A stretch of 64,000 nt of DNA from Chaenocephalus aceratus (GCA_023974075.1 CM043800.1:40054313-40118312); one strand, 5' to 3'; shown: positions 38,612 to 51,079, numbered from the stretch's first letter. Notes: a model not told the origin generated them from the letters alone. Translations and numbers: made by a program.

Positions 38612-41204
38612 ACATGTCAAAGTAGAGACACGACATACTGATATCCACCTGAACATCAGCAGGAGAGGACTCTTTAAAGTAGAGACACGACATACTGATA
38701 TACACCTGAACATCAGCAGGAGAGGACTCTTTAAAGTAGAGACACGACATACTGATATACACCTGAACATCAGCAGGAGAGAACTCTTTAAAGAGAGACA
38801 CTACATACTGATATACACCTGAACATCAGCAGGAGAGGACTCTTTAAAGTAGAGACACTACATACTGATATACACCTGAACATCAGCAGGAGAGGACTCT
38901 TTAAAGTAGAGACAACGACATACTGATATACACCTGAACATCAGCAGGAGAGGACTCTTTAAAGTAGAGACACTACATACTGATATACACCTGAACATCA
39001 GCAGGAGAGGACTCTTTAAAGTAGAGACACTACATACTGATATACACCTGAACATCAGCAGGAGAGGACTCTTTAAAGTAGAGACACTACATACTGATAT
39101 ACACCTGAACATCTGCTGGAGAGGACTCTTTAAAGTAGAGACACTACATGCTGATATACACCTGAACATCAGCAGGAGAGGACTCTTTAAAGTAGAGACA
39201 CTACATACTGATCCCCTGAACTCAGCAGAAGAACTTTAAGAAAGACACTACTATGATACACCTGAACATCAGCAGGAGAGGAACTCTTTAATAGTAGAGA
39301 CCACTACATACTGATATACACCTGAACATCAGCAGGAGAGGACTCTTTAAAGTAGAGACACTACATACTGATATACACCTGAACATCAGCAGGAGAGGAC
39401 TCTTAAAGTAGAGACACTACATATACACCTGAACATCAGCAGGAGAGGACTCTTTAAAGTAGAGACACTACATACTGATATACACCTGAACATCATCAGG
39501 AGAGGACTCTTTAAAGTAGAGACACTACATATACACCTGAACATCAGCAGGAGAGGACTCTTTAAAGTAGAGACACTACATACTGAGATACACCTGAACA
39601 TCAGCAGGAGAGGACTCTTTAAAGTAGAGACACTACTTACTGATATACACCTGAACATCAGCAGGAGAGGACTCTTAAAGTAGAGACACTACTGATATAC
39701 ACCTGAACATCAGCAGGAGAGGACTCTTTAAAGTAGAGACACTACATACTGATATACACCTGAACATCAGCAGGAGAGGACTCTTTAAAGTAGAGACACT
39801 ACATACTGATATACACCTGAACATCAGCAGGAGAGGACTCTTTAAAGTAGAGACACAACATACTGATATACACCTGAACATCAGCAGGAGAGGACTCTTT
39901 AAAGTAGAGACACTACATACTGATATACACCTGAACATCAGCAGGAGAGGACTCTTTAAAGTAGAGACACTACTTACTGATATACACCTGAACATCAGCA
40001 GGAGAGGACTCTTTAAAGTAGAGACACTACATACTGATATACACCTGAACATCAGCAGGAGGGACTCTTTAAAGTAGAGACACTACATACTGATATACAC
40101 CTGAACATCAGCAGGAGAGGACTCTTTAAAGTAGAGACACTACATACTGATATACACCTGAAACATCAGCAGGAGAGGACTCTTTAAAGTAGAGACACTA
40201 CATACTGATATACACCTGAACATCAGCAGGAGAGGACTCTTTAAAGTAGAGACACTACACACTGATATACACCTGAACATCAGCAGGAGAGGACTCTTTA
40301 AAGTAGAGACACTACATACTGATATACACCTGAAGATCAGCAGGAGAGGACTCTTTAAAGTAGAGACACTACATACTGATATACACCTGAACATCAGCAG
40401 GAGAGGACTCTTTAAAGTAGAGACACTACATACTGATATACACCTGAACATCAGCAGGAGAGGACTCTTTAAAGTAGAGACACTACATACTGATATACAC
40501 CTGAACATCAGCAGGAGAGGACTCTTTAAAGTAGAGACACAACATACTGATATACACCTGAACATCAGCAGGAGAGGACTCTTTAAAGTAGAGACACTAC
40601 ATACTGATATACACCTGAACATCAGCAGGAGAGGACTCTTTAAAGTAGAGACACTACTTACTGATATACACCTGAACATCAGCAGGAGAGGACTCTTTAA
40701 AGTAGAGACACTACATGCTGATATACACCTGAACATCAGCAGGAGAGGACTCTTTAAAGTAGAGACACTACATACTGATATCCCCTGAACATCAGCAGGA
40801 GAGAACTCTTTAAAGAAGAGACACTACATACTGACTGATATACACCTGAACATCAGCAGGAGAGGACTCTTTAAAGTAGAGACACTACATACTGATATAC
40901 ACCTGAACATCAGCAGGAGAGGACTCTTAAAGTAGAGACACTACATACTGATATACACCTGAACATCATCAGGAGAGGACTCTTAAAGTAGAGACACTAC
41001 ATATACACCTGAACATCAGCAGGAGAGGACTCTTTAAAGTAGAGACACTACATACTGATATACACCTGAACATCAGCAGAGGAGGACTCTTTAAAGTAGA
41101 GACACTACTTACTGATATACACCTGAACATCAGCAGGAGAGGACTCTTTAAAGTAGAGACACTACTGATATACACCTGAACATCAGCAGGAGAGGACTCT
41201 TTAA
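38612..41204. repeat. 57-bp minisatellite, array 2 (about 45 units, higher-order structure)
   Basis: The same unit as the 25.5 kb array. Marker variants recur at fixed distances: AGACACAACA at 39851 and 40535, and TACTTACTGA at 39971 and 40655, both 684 bases apart, i.e. 12 units. Two scrambled patches with GATCCCCTGAA / GATATCCCCTGAA occur near 39213 and 40779. Units with deletions (ACTACATATACACC) recur near 39416, 39525 and 40998. Confidence 0.97.
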
Positions 41205-42059
41205 AACAATTGAAGGGCTTGAGACTCCAACATTCCCTCTGGATACATCCATTCATCTCACAGACGCCTCACTGTTTGTTAATCCAAATGACTGTCAGAT
41301 GATCAATGGCATGCCAGCGTCCCAGAAATCCCCTTTTCTCCGAAGAGGCCCAACTGCCAATGTCCCAGATGGCTTAACAAGTCCAGTTCATTAAAGCAAA
41401 ATGATCCGAACCCTCCCATCCAAACCCCAGAACACAGAGAGCGATCACCAGATGAGATAAGCGTTGGCTTATGTCCCTTCGCCAGCTGTCCACTCGCTCC
41501 TCAGACCCAACAGAAAGGCATCAACTGATTAGACTTTGTGTTAGTTTAGATTAAGAAAGTTCAGGATTCCAGAGGGGGGGTGCATTGTTGACACATTTGC
41601 ATGCGAGGTACACACGGCAGCTTCAGGACTTCAGGTGTGTTTCGGCTCTATTGTGAAAAGGTCAAAAGGAATGAGAAGCCAGTCGTTCTCTCGGGACGAT
41701 GACGGAGCTGAAACAGAACCGAATCAGAGCCTTAGCCTTTAATACGGACATACATTGCATTTACATGTCAGGATGTTGCTGAATATAGTCATTTTGACTA
41801 ACATACACAACAGAGCACCATACATGCTTTTTTAACTGTAGGGCTGGGTGCAAACATACAGTCTACTGTTGATGAAAATACTGCTTTACTCATACCTTCA
41901 ATATCAAAATACATTAATATACCTGCTTTACTTATTTCGGTTGATACAAACATATGTCGTCTGTATTCTTATCTGATATGTAAGCCAGACTTCTTATTTG
42001 TATAACTTTTACATTTTAACAACTAAGATTGTGTTAAACTTATATTGTAATGACTTAAA
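41205..42059. other. non-coding stretch, nothing recognised
   Basis: No exon or repeat was identified. Confidence 0.5.
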
Positions 42060-42210
42060 TCTTTGTATTACCCATGTATTTTTCCTTAATGTTTATTTTA
42101 TTAGCTTTTCTTTTTTAATGCTTAATGTCTTTCATTTTTTTTTGTAAAGCACTTAGAATTACCCTGCGTTGAAAAGTGCTATATAAATAAACTTGCCTTG
42201 CCTTGCCTTA
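42060..42210 (+). mobile_element. LINE/SINE 3' end with (CTTGC)n tail
   Basis: Reads TTTTTGTAAAGCACTTAGAA, then GTGCTATATAAATAAACTTG, then three CCTTG units, a familiar 3' terminus of fish non-LTR elements. A related end lies at 59224-59353. No coding part remains. Confidence 0.7.
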
Positions 42211-43426
42211 AAATAGGCTCTATTTAATTAATCTTATGGAGCATTTGAAGCCAACTTTTAACACTTAACATGTCCTTTGTTGTCACACACATCATTACAA
42301 GGGTAGACATGTATTGCTTTTGTAACATTGAACGTGTTTCGGTTAACCAACATGTACGTGGTATTTAATGGGGTTTTATTGAACCCTCAGACATCGCTTA
42401 TGATCTTATAAATCTGTCTGTAAAGTGGTGTGTCAATGTTTTAAAAAATAACGCCAATCTTTGTCTGACGGATCTTTACCTGACTCAGCATTCCTCTCCT
42501 TTTGTTCGAGGGCTTGAAGGAGGGCTGTTTAAGTGGTTTTAAAACACCTTTGCTGAGCCACGTCCCTTTGTGACGTTGCTCTTCTCTGGAAAATGACTCA
42601 AGGCGACGGCAGTGCAGACTAACTGGTTGTTCAGCAGCCGTCAGCCAGTGGAGGTCGTGTCAGACATGTTGTCTCTGTTCAGTGTTCTGCTCCGTCTCTG
42701 TTCTCTTATGCTGTAATGAAAGTGCAATCACTTCTTTATTCCCGAGTTTGCTTTGGCCTGCAGTTCCTCGCGGCAGCTCCTTTTAAGGCAGTGAGGCTTT
42801 CTGTGGATGCTATGAAATTCACCAGGAGCCTGCATGGTTTGCCTTGGCTTGCAGTCGACGTGTTACGAGTGGTTTCAGCGCGTATGAGTGGTCTTGCGGA
42901 GGCTCTTGTTTTGCATGCATCATCACAGTCTGCTGGCTGCCTGCTTCAGCTAAGTACCCAGGTTGTCAATAAATGATTTATCTTCCTCCCTCACATGAAT
43001 ATAACGCTCCCTCGATGTTCTGAACGTAGGACTCGTTGCTCGGCGTTGAACAGCCGTTTTGTTTTTGCATGACCAAGCTTCCTTCGAGCCCTGAATATGT
43101 CTGACATTTCTAGGGATTGTTTTTCATGGATTTGTCTCTTGCGGCGATGCCACTAAAACGTAATATGTTTGTTCAATTTGCTGTCCTCCTTGGCAAGAGA
43201 AAAACATCCAACTCGTGGCATATGAAGCTAATCCATCGGGTATATTGTCCTCACATATATATCGCCTAAAGCTGGCCGCATAAGCTGTTGTAATTCTCAA
43301 AGTAAACGGCAGCATTATCAATATTGATGACCGTTCATGTCTCTGTTGGCTTAATGTTCTGTCCCCACGTAAAAGCCAAGAGGCCCGCGTCTCATTGCCA
43401 AGCAGCACAGCACCTACAATAGGGAC
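42211..43426. other. non-coding stretch, nothing recognised
   Basis: No exon or repeat was identified. Confidence 0.5.
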
Positions 43427-43434
43427 ATAAGGAC

Positions 43435-44341
43435 CAGGGTTTCCGCTAGGATTTTTTTCTCGCCAGGGCGGTGGTGGCGAAGTCGATAGGGACTTGGCTT
43501 GGCAACTGGAAGGTCACCAGTTCAAGTCCTGGCAAGACCAAGTGCTACCGAGGTGTCCCTGAGCAAGGCACCGTTCCCTACACTGCTCCCCGGGCGCCGT
43601 TCAAAATGGCTGCACACTGCTCCTAACACTAGGATGGGTCAAAGGCAGAGAAACAATTTCCCCACGAGGGATTAATAAAAGTTCATCTTAAATGTCCGAA
43701 CAGAATTTATTTTAACGGACAAATGTGAAACTTACCGGTCATGTTTCAATAATAAGAATGGTGTAGCAGAGTTTCCGTTAGCAGGTAATTACCGGACTAT
43801 GAGCGGATATGCTGATGTTTAAAACGCAGTTAATGGGGCTCATTTTAACAGATCGAAAAATTCAGATTCATTTTCAATAAATGATTCCACAAACAACATA
43901 ATTATTACATTCAAACAAACTACTTGCAATAGATGAAGTACGTTATTCAAAAGTGTATATTAACTTTGAATAACAACACGGGAGAAACGGATCCTCTCTT
44001 TTCCCCTCTCCCTCTCTCTCTCTCCTGACAGCCCGTCAGTTTCTCATGCAGCGCTAAACAGTGGGCGGGGCTTCAGGTGATTATGCAGCAGCTGATCTAA
44101 TCTCTCTCGGGTGTCCGGTTACACTTCACTCACCGTTTATGTCCATATCGATCAGATCAGATCCAGCTCTCCTGAGTCCTGATCGGCCTTTAAAGAGAGC
44201 ACAGATCAAACTATTAAGAGTGAATATCGGCTGATAATGATCGACGGCCAATCGATTGGAGCATCGGACATTTTGACTTTACCGGTTTTTATTCACTTTT
44301 ACCAGGTAAAAACCGGTAATTACCGGCTAACGGAAACGCTG
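43435..44341. mobile_element. hAT-type element (907 bp) with a nested SINE
   Basis: A perfect 8-bp TSD, ATAAGGAC, lies at 43427-43434 and 44342-44349. The inverted repeats are CAGGGTTTCCGCTAG and CTAACGGAAACGCTG (two mismatches in 15). ACCGG-rich subterminal motifs occur toward the right end. The interior (about 44030-44200) shares a block with 48585-48830 and, inverted, with 62340-62530. No transposase frame is visible. Confidence 0.9.
43466..43690 (+). mobile_element. tRNA-derived SINE nested in the hAT element
   Basis: Begins GGGCGGTGGTGGCGAAGTCG, with an A-box-like TGGCGAAGTCGATAGGG and a B-box-like CCAGTTCAAGTCCTGG, then a body that includes CTGAGCAAGGCACCGTTCCC. It ends CCCCACGAGGGATTAATAAA. 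Head, body and tail are all present, so it is near full length. Confidence 0.82.
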
Positions 44342-44439
44342 ATAAGGACTACTGTAGAGGAGAGGGAGCCTAAATAAGTCTGCAGTCATTAAGTACGTTT
44401 GTTTCTAATCTCTTCACTCGGATATCAAAGAGATTTGGA

Positions 44440-44760
44440 AATGATCTTTTGTGTACAATTTCAATATTCCCACGTATTAAACTTGAAATACTTGCACTGA
44501 AATATTGTACAAGTCAATCTAAACTGAAAGTATTGTCTACGAGCCAAATCATTCATGGTTATGAACAGGACCTGTACAATCCCATTTGTTATTTCTTGTA
44601 ATTGTAAAAGTAATTTCTTTCTGATTGTTTTGTAAAAAACAAACAAATTATCAAGACAAACATGTCGCTGATGACGATGACCTAATATTTTATTTATAAG
44701 GAAAATGTATGCTTCTTCTTGCCCCTGTTGAACATGACGGACTATTTGAGAATGTATTTT
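44440..44760 (+). repeat. dispersed repeat, copy A (partner at 63150-63420)
   Basis: Shares CGCTGATGACGATGACCTAA, GCTTCTTCTTGCCCCTGTT and ATGAGCAGGACCTG-like blocks (here ATGAACAGGACCTG) in the same order with 63150-63420. No terminal repeats were seen, so this may be a retroposon 3' region or a local duplication. Confidence 0.75.
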
Positions 44761-45411
44761 TATTTTATTTTTTTAATTTATTTTTTTGTACTTTGTTATA
44801 ATTATTATGAGTGCGGAAAAAAAAAAGAATATATATATTATTGTTGTATGTTTTGTTTCTGACATGTTCAATGAATTGACTTCACGTCTTAGTAGATGTT
44901 CTCTGGACCATTCATTGGAAATGACAGCGTGTGACGTTGAATCAATGCAGGTGTCTCCACATCTGTGAGATCGCTTGTCAACCCCGTTCTGCTGTTTTGT
45001 AACATTTCATCTTTTCTCTTAACTTTCTTTTCACTTTTTTACATTTCACTGTGGCTTTGTTTAGTGAGTTGCTATTATGCAAATCAATGTCTTTGTTTTG
45101 CGTGTCTCGTATTTCAGGATGAATGAATCACTTCAGCAGCCAACTGTCTTCTGAAAGGCTGCATGGTGTGCACGTCTGTGAAGGAGTCTCACATCAAGTG
45201 CTGCCAATTGTAGTTTTTCTTAAATGCTAACCATAACCACTATGAAGGAGGGAATTGTATGTATTGTTGGTATGACTAATATTTAGCTGGATATCGCAAA
45301 AACATGCAAACAGATTAAAGTTTGCTGGAAAAATCTGCCTTTCTACAACAAACCAGTTCATTAACTAAACAGTTTCAGGACGTCTCCTTTATTTTATTCT
45401 AATTGTACCGG
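44761..45411. other. non-coding spacer
   Basis: AT-rich at the start; nothing else was recognised. Confidence 0.5.
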
Positions 45412-45757
45412 TTAAAGGTGGGGTAGGTGATTACTTCAGAAACACATGTTATATTCCATGGAATGCTCTTAACCTCCCGATAGCAATGAATACATGAAAT
45501 GCTTTGACAATAAATACATAAAACATATCATCTGTGGAAGCCGTGGCGCTGTAAAAAGCACGACCAATCATCTGAGCCGGCTAAAGTAACTGGATGGCCT
45601 TCCTGCCTGTCAGCCTTCCATCGGGGCACACACTTATCTCGTGCCCTCATTGGTCATGTGCGCGTTCCTGTGTGTTGGAGGAGGGGCTCTGTGAGGAAGT
45701 GGCAGATTTTTTCCGGTTGTGTATTTTCTAATTCTAATTCTTCATCCCCACCTTTAA
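45412..45757. mobile_element. TTAA-flanked MITE (346 bp)
   Basis: The ends are TTAAAGGTGGGGTAGG and CCCCACCTTTAA, a 12-base inverted repeat that includes TTAA at 45412-45415 and 45754-45757. TTAA duplications suggest piggyBac-type mobilisation. The termini differ from those of the satellite-bearing family. Confidence 0.8.
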
Positions 45758-47099
45758 TTATTGGATTTTTGTGATATCAAATGTTCCACTATTCTGCATC
45801 GTTATTTTTGGTGCGTTATAAAAAATAATACAAAATACACATTTTAGATTGGACAAATGTATGATTTCGGATTTCCATCTAGCTTTTAAGTCTAATTATT
45901 AGCTTTTTCCCTTTCTTATACTTTCCTGGATGAGTATTTTCTTATTATACTTTGTACAATTAATGGGTTTAACAACTGCAACTCATTGTGTCCATCAATC
46001 TCCATTATCTACTTCTCCTTCCTTCCTATCCCTCTATCCGTTAATTCTGAAACCACTTATAATCGTCAGCGTCATACATTAGAGAGCTATAACCGGTCCT
46101 AGCATGCATTGAGCAAGAGGTTGGGTACGGCACGGCTCGGACACGTCTCCATTCCTCCCTTTCTGACCTTTAACCTCACTAATTAGCGATGCCTTCAGGC
46201 CCGGTGTCGGAGCGGGTGAAAAGGCGTTCTCCGTGTAGGCGAGTTTTTAATTATGCCAAGCCACCTGTGAGAGACTTTGCTTGGCAGGAAATGAGGCGGT
46301 TGTCCTCCGTAAGGCGCCGCATGCTAATAGGAACTTAGCTGCCACCTCTAACATGCTGCTGCTAATTGTTGAAGTTTCCTCGTTAAACCGCTTGAGATTA
46401 GATTTGTATTTGAATAACTACTTTTCACACTTGTATAATGTACTGTAGTATATATTATCCTTTGTCTTTTAGTAGTAGGTCTGTCTTTCACAGTATATTT
46501 TATATTGTGTATTCTAGAGATATATATATATTTCTACTGGCTCATGTGCAATACCTTGTTGACATCCTGCTGTAACGAAACAATTTCCAATTTGTGATCA
46601 ATAAATTAGATTATTTTAGATTTGATGTATGGGTTATTATTGTTCACAGTAGCATATGCATTAACATTAAATATGTACATATCAACTGTAGAAAGAAATA
46701 CATCTATAGCATATCTATAAAGGGGCACACTCAATAAGTTGGAATACACGATAATAAAGCACTCTACTTTTAAAAATATATAAACGTATGAAACAAAAAA
46801 ATGAAATGCATCCAAATTGTTAGGGTTATTAAAAACAGTGAAAGTATATCAAATGTGGTTTAATTCGATATACTAGCCCAATGGTTAGGAGAACTGTAAT
46901 ATTCTCCATCTTCTAGCATAGGCTCAAGCGGTTTGCATTGTTTGTGTGTCTGATTGTGTGTATATATAGGATATACATATTTAAATGTATTTTTATATTC
47001 GGGCTTGTGGGAAGCAGTATTTTGATCCCTCTGTACACACAAACTGAAAGGTTTCTTTGTCCTGTACATTGACGTGTCCTCGCCCTGGTCTCTCTGCAG
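45758..47099. other. non-coding stretch upstream of the first coding exon
   Basis: Ends in a polypyrimidine tract and CTCTCTGCAG at 47090-47099, a good splice acceptor, so this is probably the 3' part of an intron in the 5' UTR of the semaphorin gene. About 46170-46390 is complex, non-repetitive sequence with TAATTAG and TTTTTAATTATG cores, a possible conserved element; this cannot be tested here. Confidence 0.45.
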
Positions 47100-47161
47100 G
47101 TGGGAGGTGATTGATCTGCGGGACATGTGTTTCTGGTGAGGTTTCATCGTCGTCTGCCACC

Positions 47162-47279
47162 ATGAGGCCCCCCCCCCTCCTCCTGGCTCTCACCCTGGCC
47201 TCCTTCCTCCCTCAGCTGTCCTCCGGAGGCACGCCCTTCCCCCAGGACCTGGAGCCCATCAGCATCGTGGGCAGAGAGT
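47162..47279 (+). CDS. sema6c: semaphorin 6 coding exon 1: signal peptide and mature N-terminus
   Basis: The exon proper starts at 47100 after CTCTCTGCAG and carries 62 bases of 5' UTR. The ATG at 47162 has a near-perfect Kozak context (GCCACCATGA). It encodes MRPPPLLLALTLASFLPQLS, a classical signal peptide with a leucine-rich core, then SGGTPFPQDLEPISIVGRE. The FPQDLEPI stretch matches the F-P-E/Q-D-x-x-P start of mature class 6 semaphorins. Cleavage is likely after the SSGG region. The donor is GAGAGT|GTGAGT at 47280; the exon ends after the first base of codon 40 (phase 1). The exon is GC-rich and strongly GC3-biased, unlike the flanking introns. Confidence 0.85.
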
Positions 47280-48584
47280 GTGAGTTCAACAGAAATCTGT
47301 TTCAAAAAGGGGTTGCCATGGTGATACTGGTTGCAGGAGTACAAACGTAATGTACATCGAGGGTCACTAAGGCATAACATCATCACTCGGGAGCGAGCCT
47401 TATAGCAGCCGGTGTGTTTCGAGGGCATGTTCGCAGCGGGAGGTTTATTCAGCGGCGGGGATAGATTTCTTATTTCTTCCCTTTTTGGTTTGGACGTTTA
47501 AAATCAGGAAACTATATCGGCAAGAAAACCCATGTTCCAGTCAAAGCTGAGGGACAGTAATCCTAGCTGTTTAGAGAAGAAGACATATTGGGTTTAAAGC
47601 AAAATAATATATCAAATAAGAAGACATATGTTGATGTATTACTCTACTTTAGTGACACTTTAATTATAAGGTTAAACCAAAACAGTTCTTTGGTACTGTT
47701 GTTGGGATATATGTATTCCTTCCCTTTGGTGTGGATGCTTAAAGTCAGGAACTATATCAGCATATCGAAGCTGAGGGACAGTTTGTAAGGGAGTAATCCT
47801 ACAAAGACATATTGTGTTTATGTTACTCTAAAGCAAAGTAGTATATCAAATAAGAAGACCTTATTTGATATACTACTTTACTTTAGTTACACTTTAACTA
47901 TAAGGTTAAAACGACATAGCAGCAAACCCAATAACAATTATTTCTACCCAAGAAAACAAACCATCCCAAAACACTTAAGTTTGATATATTGATATTTATA
48001 CAAATGTTTATTTTGGATGTGTTTGCTCGTTTATCTCGATTGTTTCTCTGAACAACTCGTATGTGTTTGTCCAGAGCCAAATGGCTTGAATCTGCTTCTG
48101 TAATGAGGGTCTGTTCCTAAACAGCTCCTTGTTCGCAGCATTTTGATATATTATTTATTACTACTTTGAGTTTATTTATGAAGACAACATTTGCATCCAT
48201 TCTCTCCACAATGGTTTGGACCAAAGGTAACACACTAAGTGACTAAAGTGTAATATAATGATGTTTATAAAGTGCTTATTTAGGATGCTGCTGCTCAGTC
48301 CCAGTTGGGTTTCGGGTTGGCTTGAAAACGGACAAACTGACTCTGGTGCAGACACGAGATGAATTCCTGAATGAGTTACCCACGTCTTTACGTTCGCAAC
48401 TCTTGTTTTGTTGTCAATACAATTGTGCGAACACAACAAAGACCAGAATTAAAAGGCAATATTGGATAATGTTGTCCTTGGTACCCACCACTAGGGCAAA
48501 CTACATGTTCAGTCATTGATACCACATTACGGTAAATGTTAGCAAAGCCCCTTTGAAAGGAATAGGGCCGTCAGTATCGTGCAT

Positions 48585-49383
48585 CTCGCGGATCAGTAAT
48601 GAGTGACCCGACAGTCAAACTAAACATATCTATAACTCGTTACGGTAGTTTGAGAGGTCATTAAAATAGCTACGTGTGATATTCTAACCTGAAGTGTGTT
48701 TTGTCCGCTCACCGCTGCAGGTGATCATGCAGAGCTGCGTGTCGACTCGTCAGCAGCAGCTGATCTCTCTCTCCCGTCAGATTAGACTTCACTCGCGTTT
48801 ATGTCCATATCGATCAGATCCAGCGAGTTATAGCTAATGATAGGACTACCTGCTTATTAAAAGACACCTCAACAATAAGTGTCGCTATGCAACTGGATGA
48901 GGCCACAAAGTATAGCGCAGCATTATGCATTTGTTTACATGCCCACCGGAACCCCGAGGCATTACCAACAGATCAACGCACAATCAACCCATCCAGGACG
49001 TCTCTTTCTCCACATTACGTGTTAGACATTAGAGTTGACTATTCTTGTCTGTCACATATTCTTCTTGTCACATAAGTGGCGCAACTGGTGTAGTATTGCG
49101 CTAAGGGGAAATTATTTTGACCGGAGAGATTTAGATTTGCCGGTCTTCAGCATATTTGACCGGTCATAGTCCGGTAACGGGAACTCTGAAATGAGATCTT
49201 GTATTTAGTCGGGAAAGCTTATTTTTAACTATATTTGACCAGAATTGGGGAATTTGTAACAAAAAAAGACAGAAATGCTCAGACGTATTCAGTTTTCTGA
49301 TGTTAGCTGGAGATTTAGATTTGCCGGTCTTCAGTATATTTTACCAGTCAACGTCCCGTAATTACTGGCTTACTGAAACTCTG
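48585..49383. mobile_element. degraded relatives of the 43.4 kb hAT element
   Basis: 48585-48830 shares CAGTAATGAGTGACCCGACA, AGTTTGAGAGG, CAGCAGCTGATC and TTTATGTCCATATCGATCAG with the hAT element at 44.0-44.2 kb and with 62340-62530 (inverted). Two right-end-like segments follow: CCGGTCATAGTCCGGTAACG then GGAACTCTGA (to 49190), and CCCGTAATTACTGGCTTACT then GAAACTCTG (to 49383). Exact boundaries and TSDs are not recoverable. Confidence 0.6.
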
Positions 49384-50644
49384 CCTCCTACCTAAGGTTA
49401 GTTTACGGGCACAACCTCACAAAACCCGCCTGTGGGGACCTAACCCAAATACACCTAGGGGACTTTAACCACCTGATAAAGGCTGATGACGAAGTATCGC
49501 TCAGCCCTTCTAGCTGCAGAGAGTTCAGCAGCCGCAGAGATAAGAGTTTGAGTTGCTTCTTGGACGTCTGTGACTCTGAAGAAACCGCTTCATCGGACCC
49601 TGGCACCCAATCGCTGGGGAGGTCCACGTTAAGGTCCCGGCTCTAAATGTAATGGCCCATAATTGATTTAAGAGGTGGCCGAGACCATGGCCCACACACT
49701 GTAATTGATCTATCTGGAAGAGAGTAACGCAACCATTAGCAGGAATAGCTGCGCTAATAGTGCTATATGTGGAGCTCCATCCCAGGTGTAATGAGAGCAA
49801 TTTATCACCTCTGGTTCCAGCAGGTGACAGCGGGGCACGAGGTCCCGCACATCTCCGCCAGACGTCCATTATGAATGGTGGTACTTCATGGGGACGAAGT
49901 CTATAATATCAATACTCACTACTTCTTTCTGGAAGTGGACAGACGACTCAGCAGCTTGTCTTTCCTGCGACTGCAGAGGCTGTTGGAGGCAAGAAAGATA
50001 GATAATAATGCAGGAGTTGCTGGCAAAAGAAGCTGCTGCCATGTTGGATCTTATATTAAAGTCTGCCTCCAGGCACGTTTTGAAGTAAGACTACTCCGCT
50101 ATGATTCGTGCTGTCTTTAAATGGTTCCCAACAATAAAAAAGGTTTCACTTATCTCAGAAAAAAGACTGCAATCACATCAACTCTTTCTCCTTCTTTGAG
50201 GAATGTTACTCCACGTGGGAATGCTTGTGATCTTGAAGCTCCAAATCAAAGAGTTCTGGGATTCTGGACTATTTTCTCCATTAGAAGAAAGATCTTAGGG
50301 ATACAGCCACACATGCTTGACTCGAGAGTTGGAAACAAAACGGGTGACTCGCAGACAAATGTAATGTTGTGTTTGGTTAGCATCTTTTATTTGTTTATCT
50401 TGTTTGCTAGCTTGTAACTGGCAGTGGGCGAACTAGCGTTGGTGGTTGAGAAACGTAATGTCTATTGGTTTGTTTGTGGTAGAGAGGAAAGTACCCCCGG
50501 TTTACATCCAAAAACTGCACATTCTACCATGTTTGCAGCAGTCCAAACTTCCCCTCCGCTAATCCTTACAAAAATAGCAAAGAGGTGCTCCTCCCCCCGT
50601 CAGGAGACGAATTTCGCTTGTTTCGTGATAAACTACACGGGTAC

Positions 50645-51079
50645 TAGGGCTGCACGATATATCGTGTCGTGACGATAATCGCGATATTCACATCGCGTGG
50701 ACGTGCGATTAAAAAAAAAAAAAAAAAAATTTTTTTTTTTTTGAATTTTTCTTTTTTTCTTTCTTTTTTTGAATTTTTTTTTTAGGACTTGCGATATTAA
50801 GTAGGCAAATTCACTCAAAACGTCATGTTACAATTATTTTTGCTGTTTCTCCAGGGCAGTTTGGCGCTGCTAACCGAGCTAGCTCAGCTTGTTGCTCTGA
50901 ACTTAAGATCCAGATGTCCGTGACTAAAATCCTTCATCCGGTTGAATATAGTTAAAAAAATACCAATTGTTTAGCATTAAAGTTCAAGAAAGGATGGTTT
51001 GCGGGGAACAAAACAGTCTTTTCTTCAATTCCGGTATGTATATCGCAATGTCAGTTGTTTCCAATATCGTGCAGCCCTA
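50645..51079. mobile_element. hAT-type MITE (435 bp)
   Basis: The inverted repeats are TAGGGCTGCACGATAT and ATATCGTGCAGCCCTA, an exact 16-base match. The flanks ACGGGTAC (50637-50644) and ACGGATAC (51080-51087) are a 7/8 TSD. An A-tract next to a T-tract lies at about 50711-50742. Confidence 0.92.

Larger units (their letters stand above)
37576..41204 (+). mobile_element. TTAA-flanked satellite-bearing element with a nested transposon
   Basis: Starts TTAAAGAGGCCCTATTGTGC (TTAA at 37576-37579), contains a CA tract (about 37623-37661), then GGGGCGGGACATCTC. A nested element (37734-38485) follows, then GGTTGACCAATCACAAC, and a 57-bp satellite of about 2.6 kb. The array ends exactly at GGACTCTTTAA (TTAA at 41201-41204), where apparently unique sequence resumes. 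So the last satellite unit serves as the right end of this copy. Confidence 0.82.
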
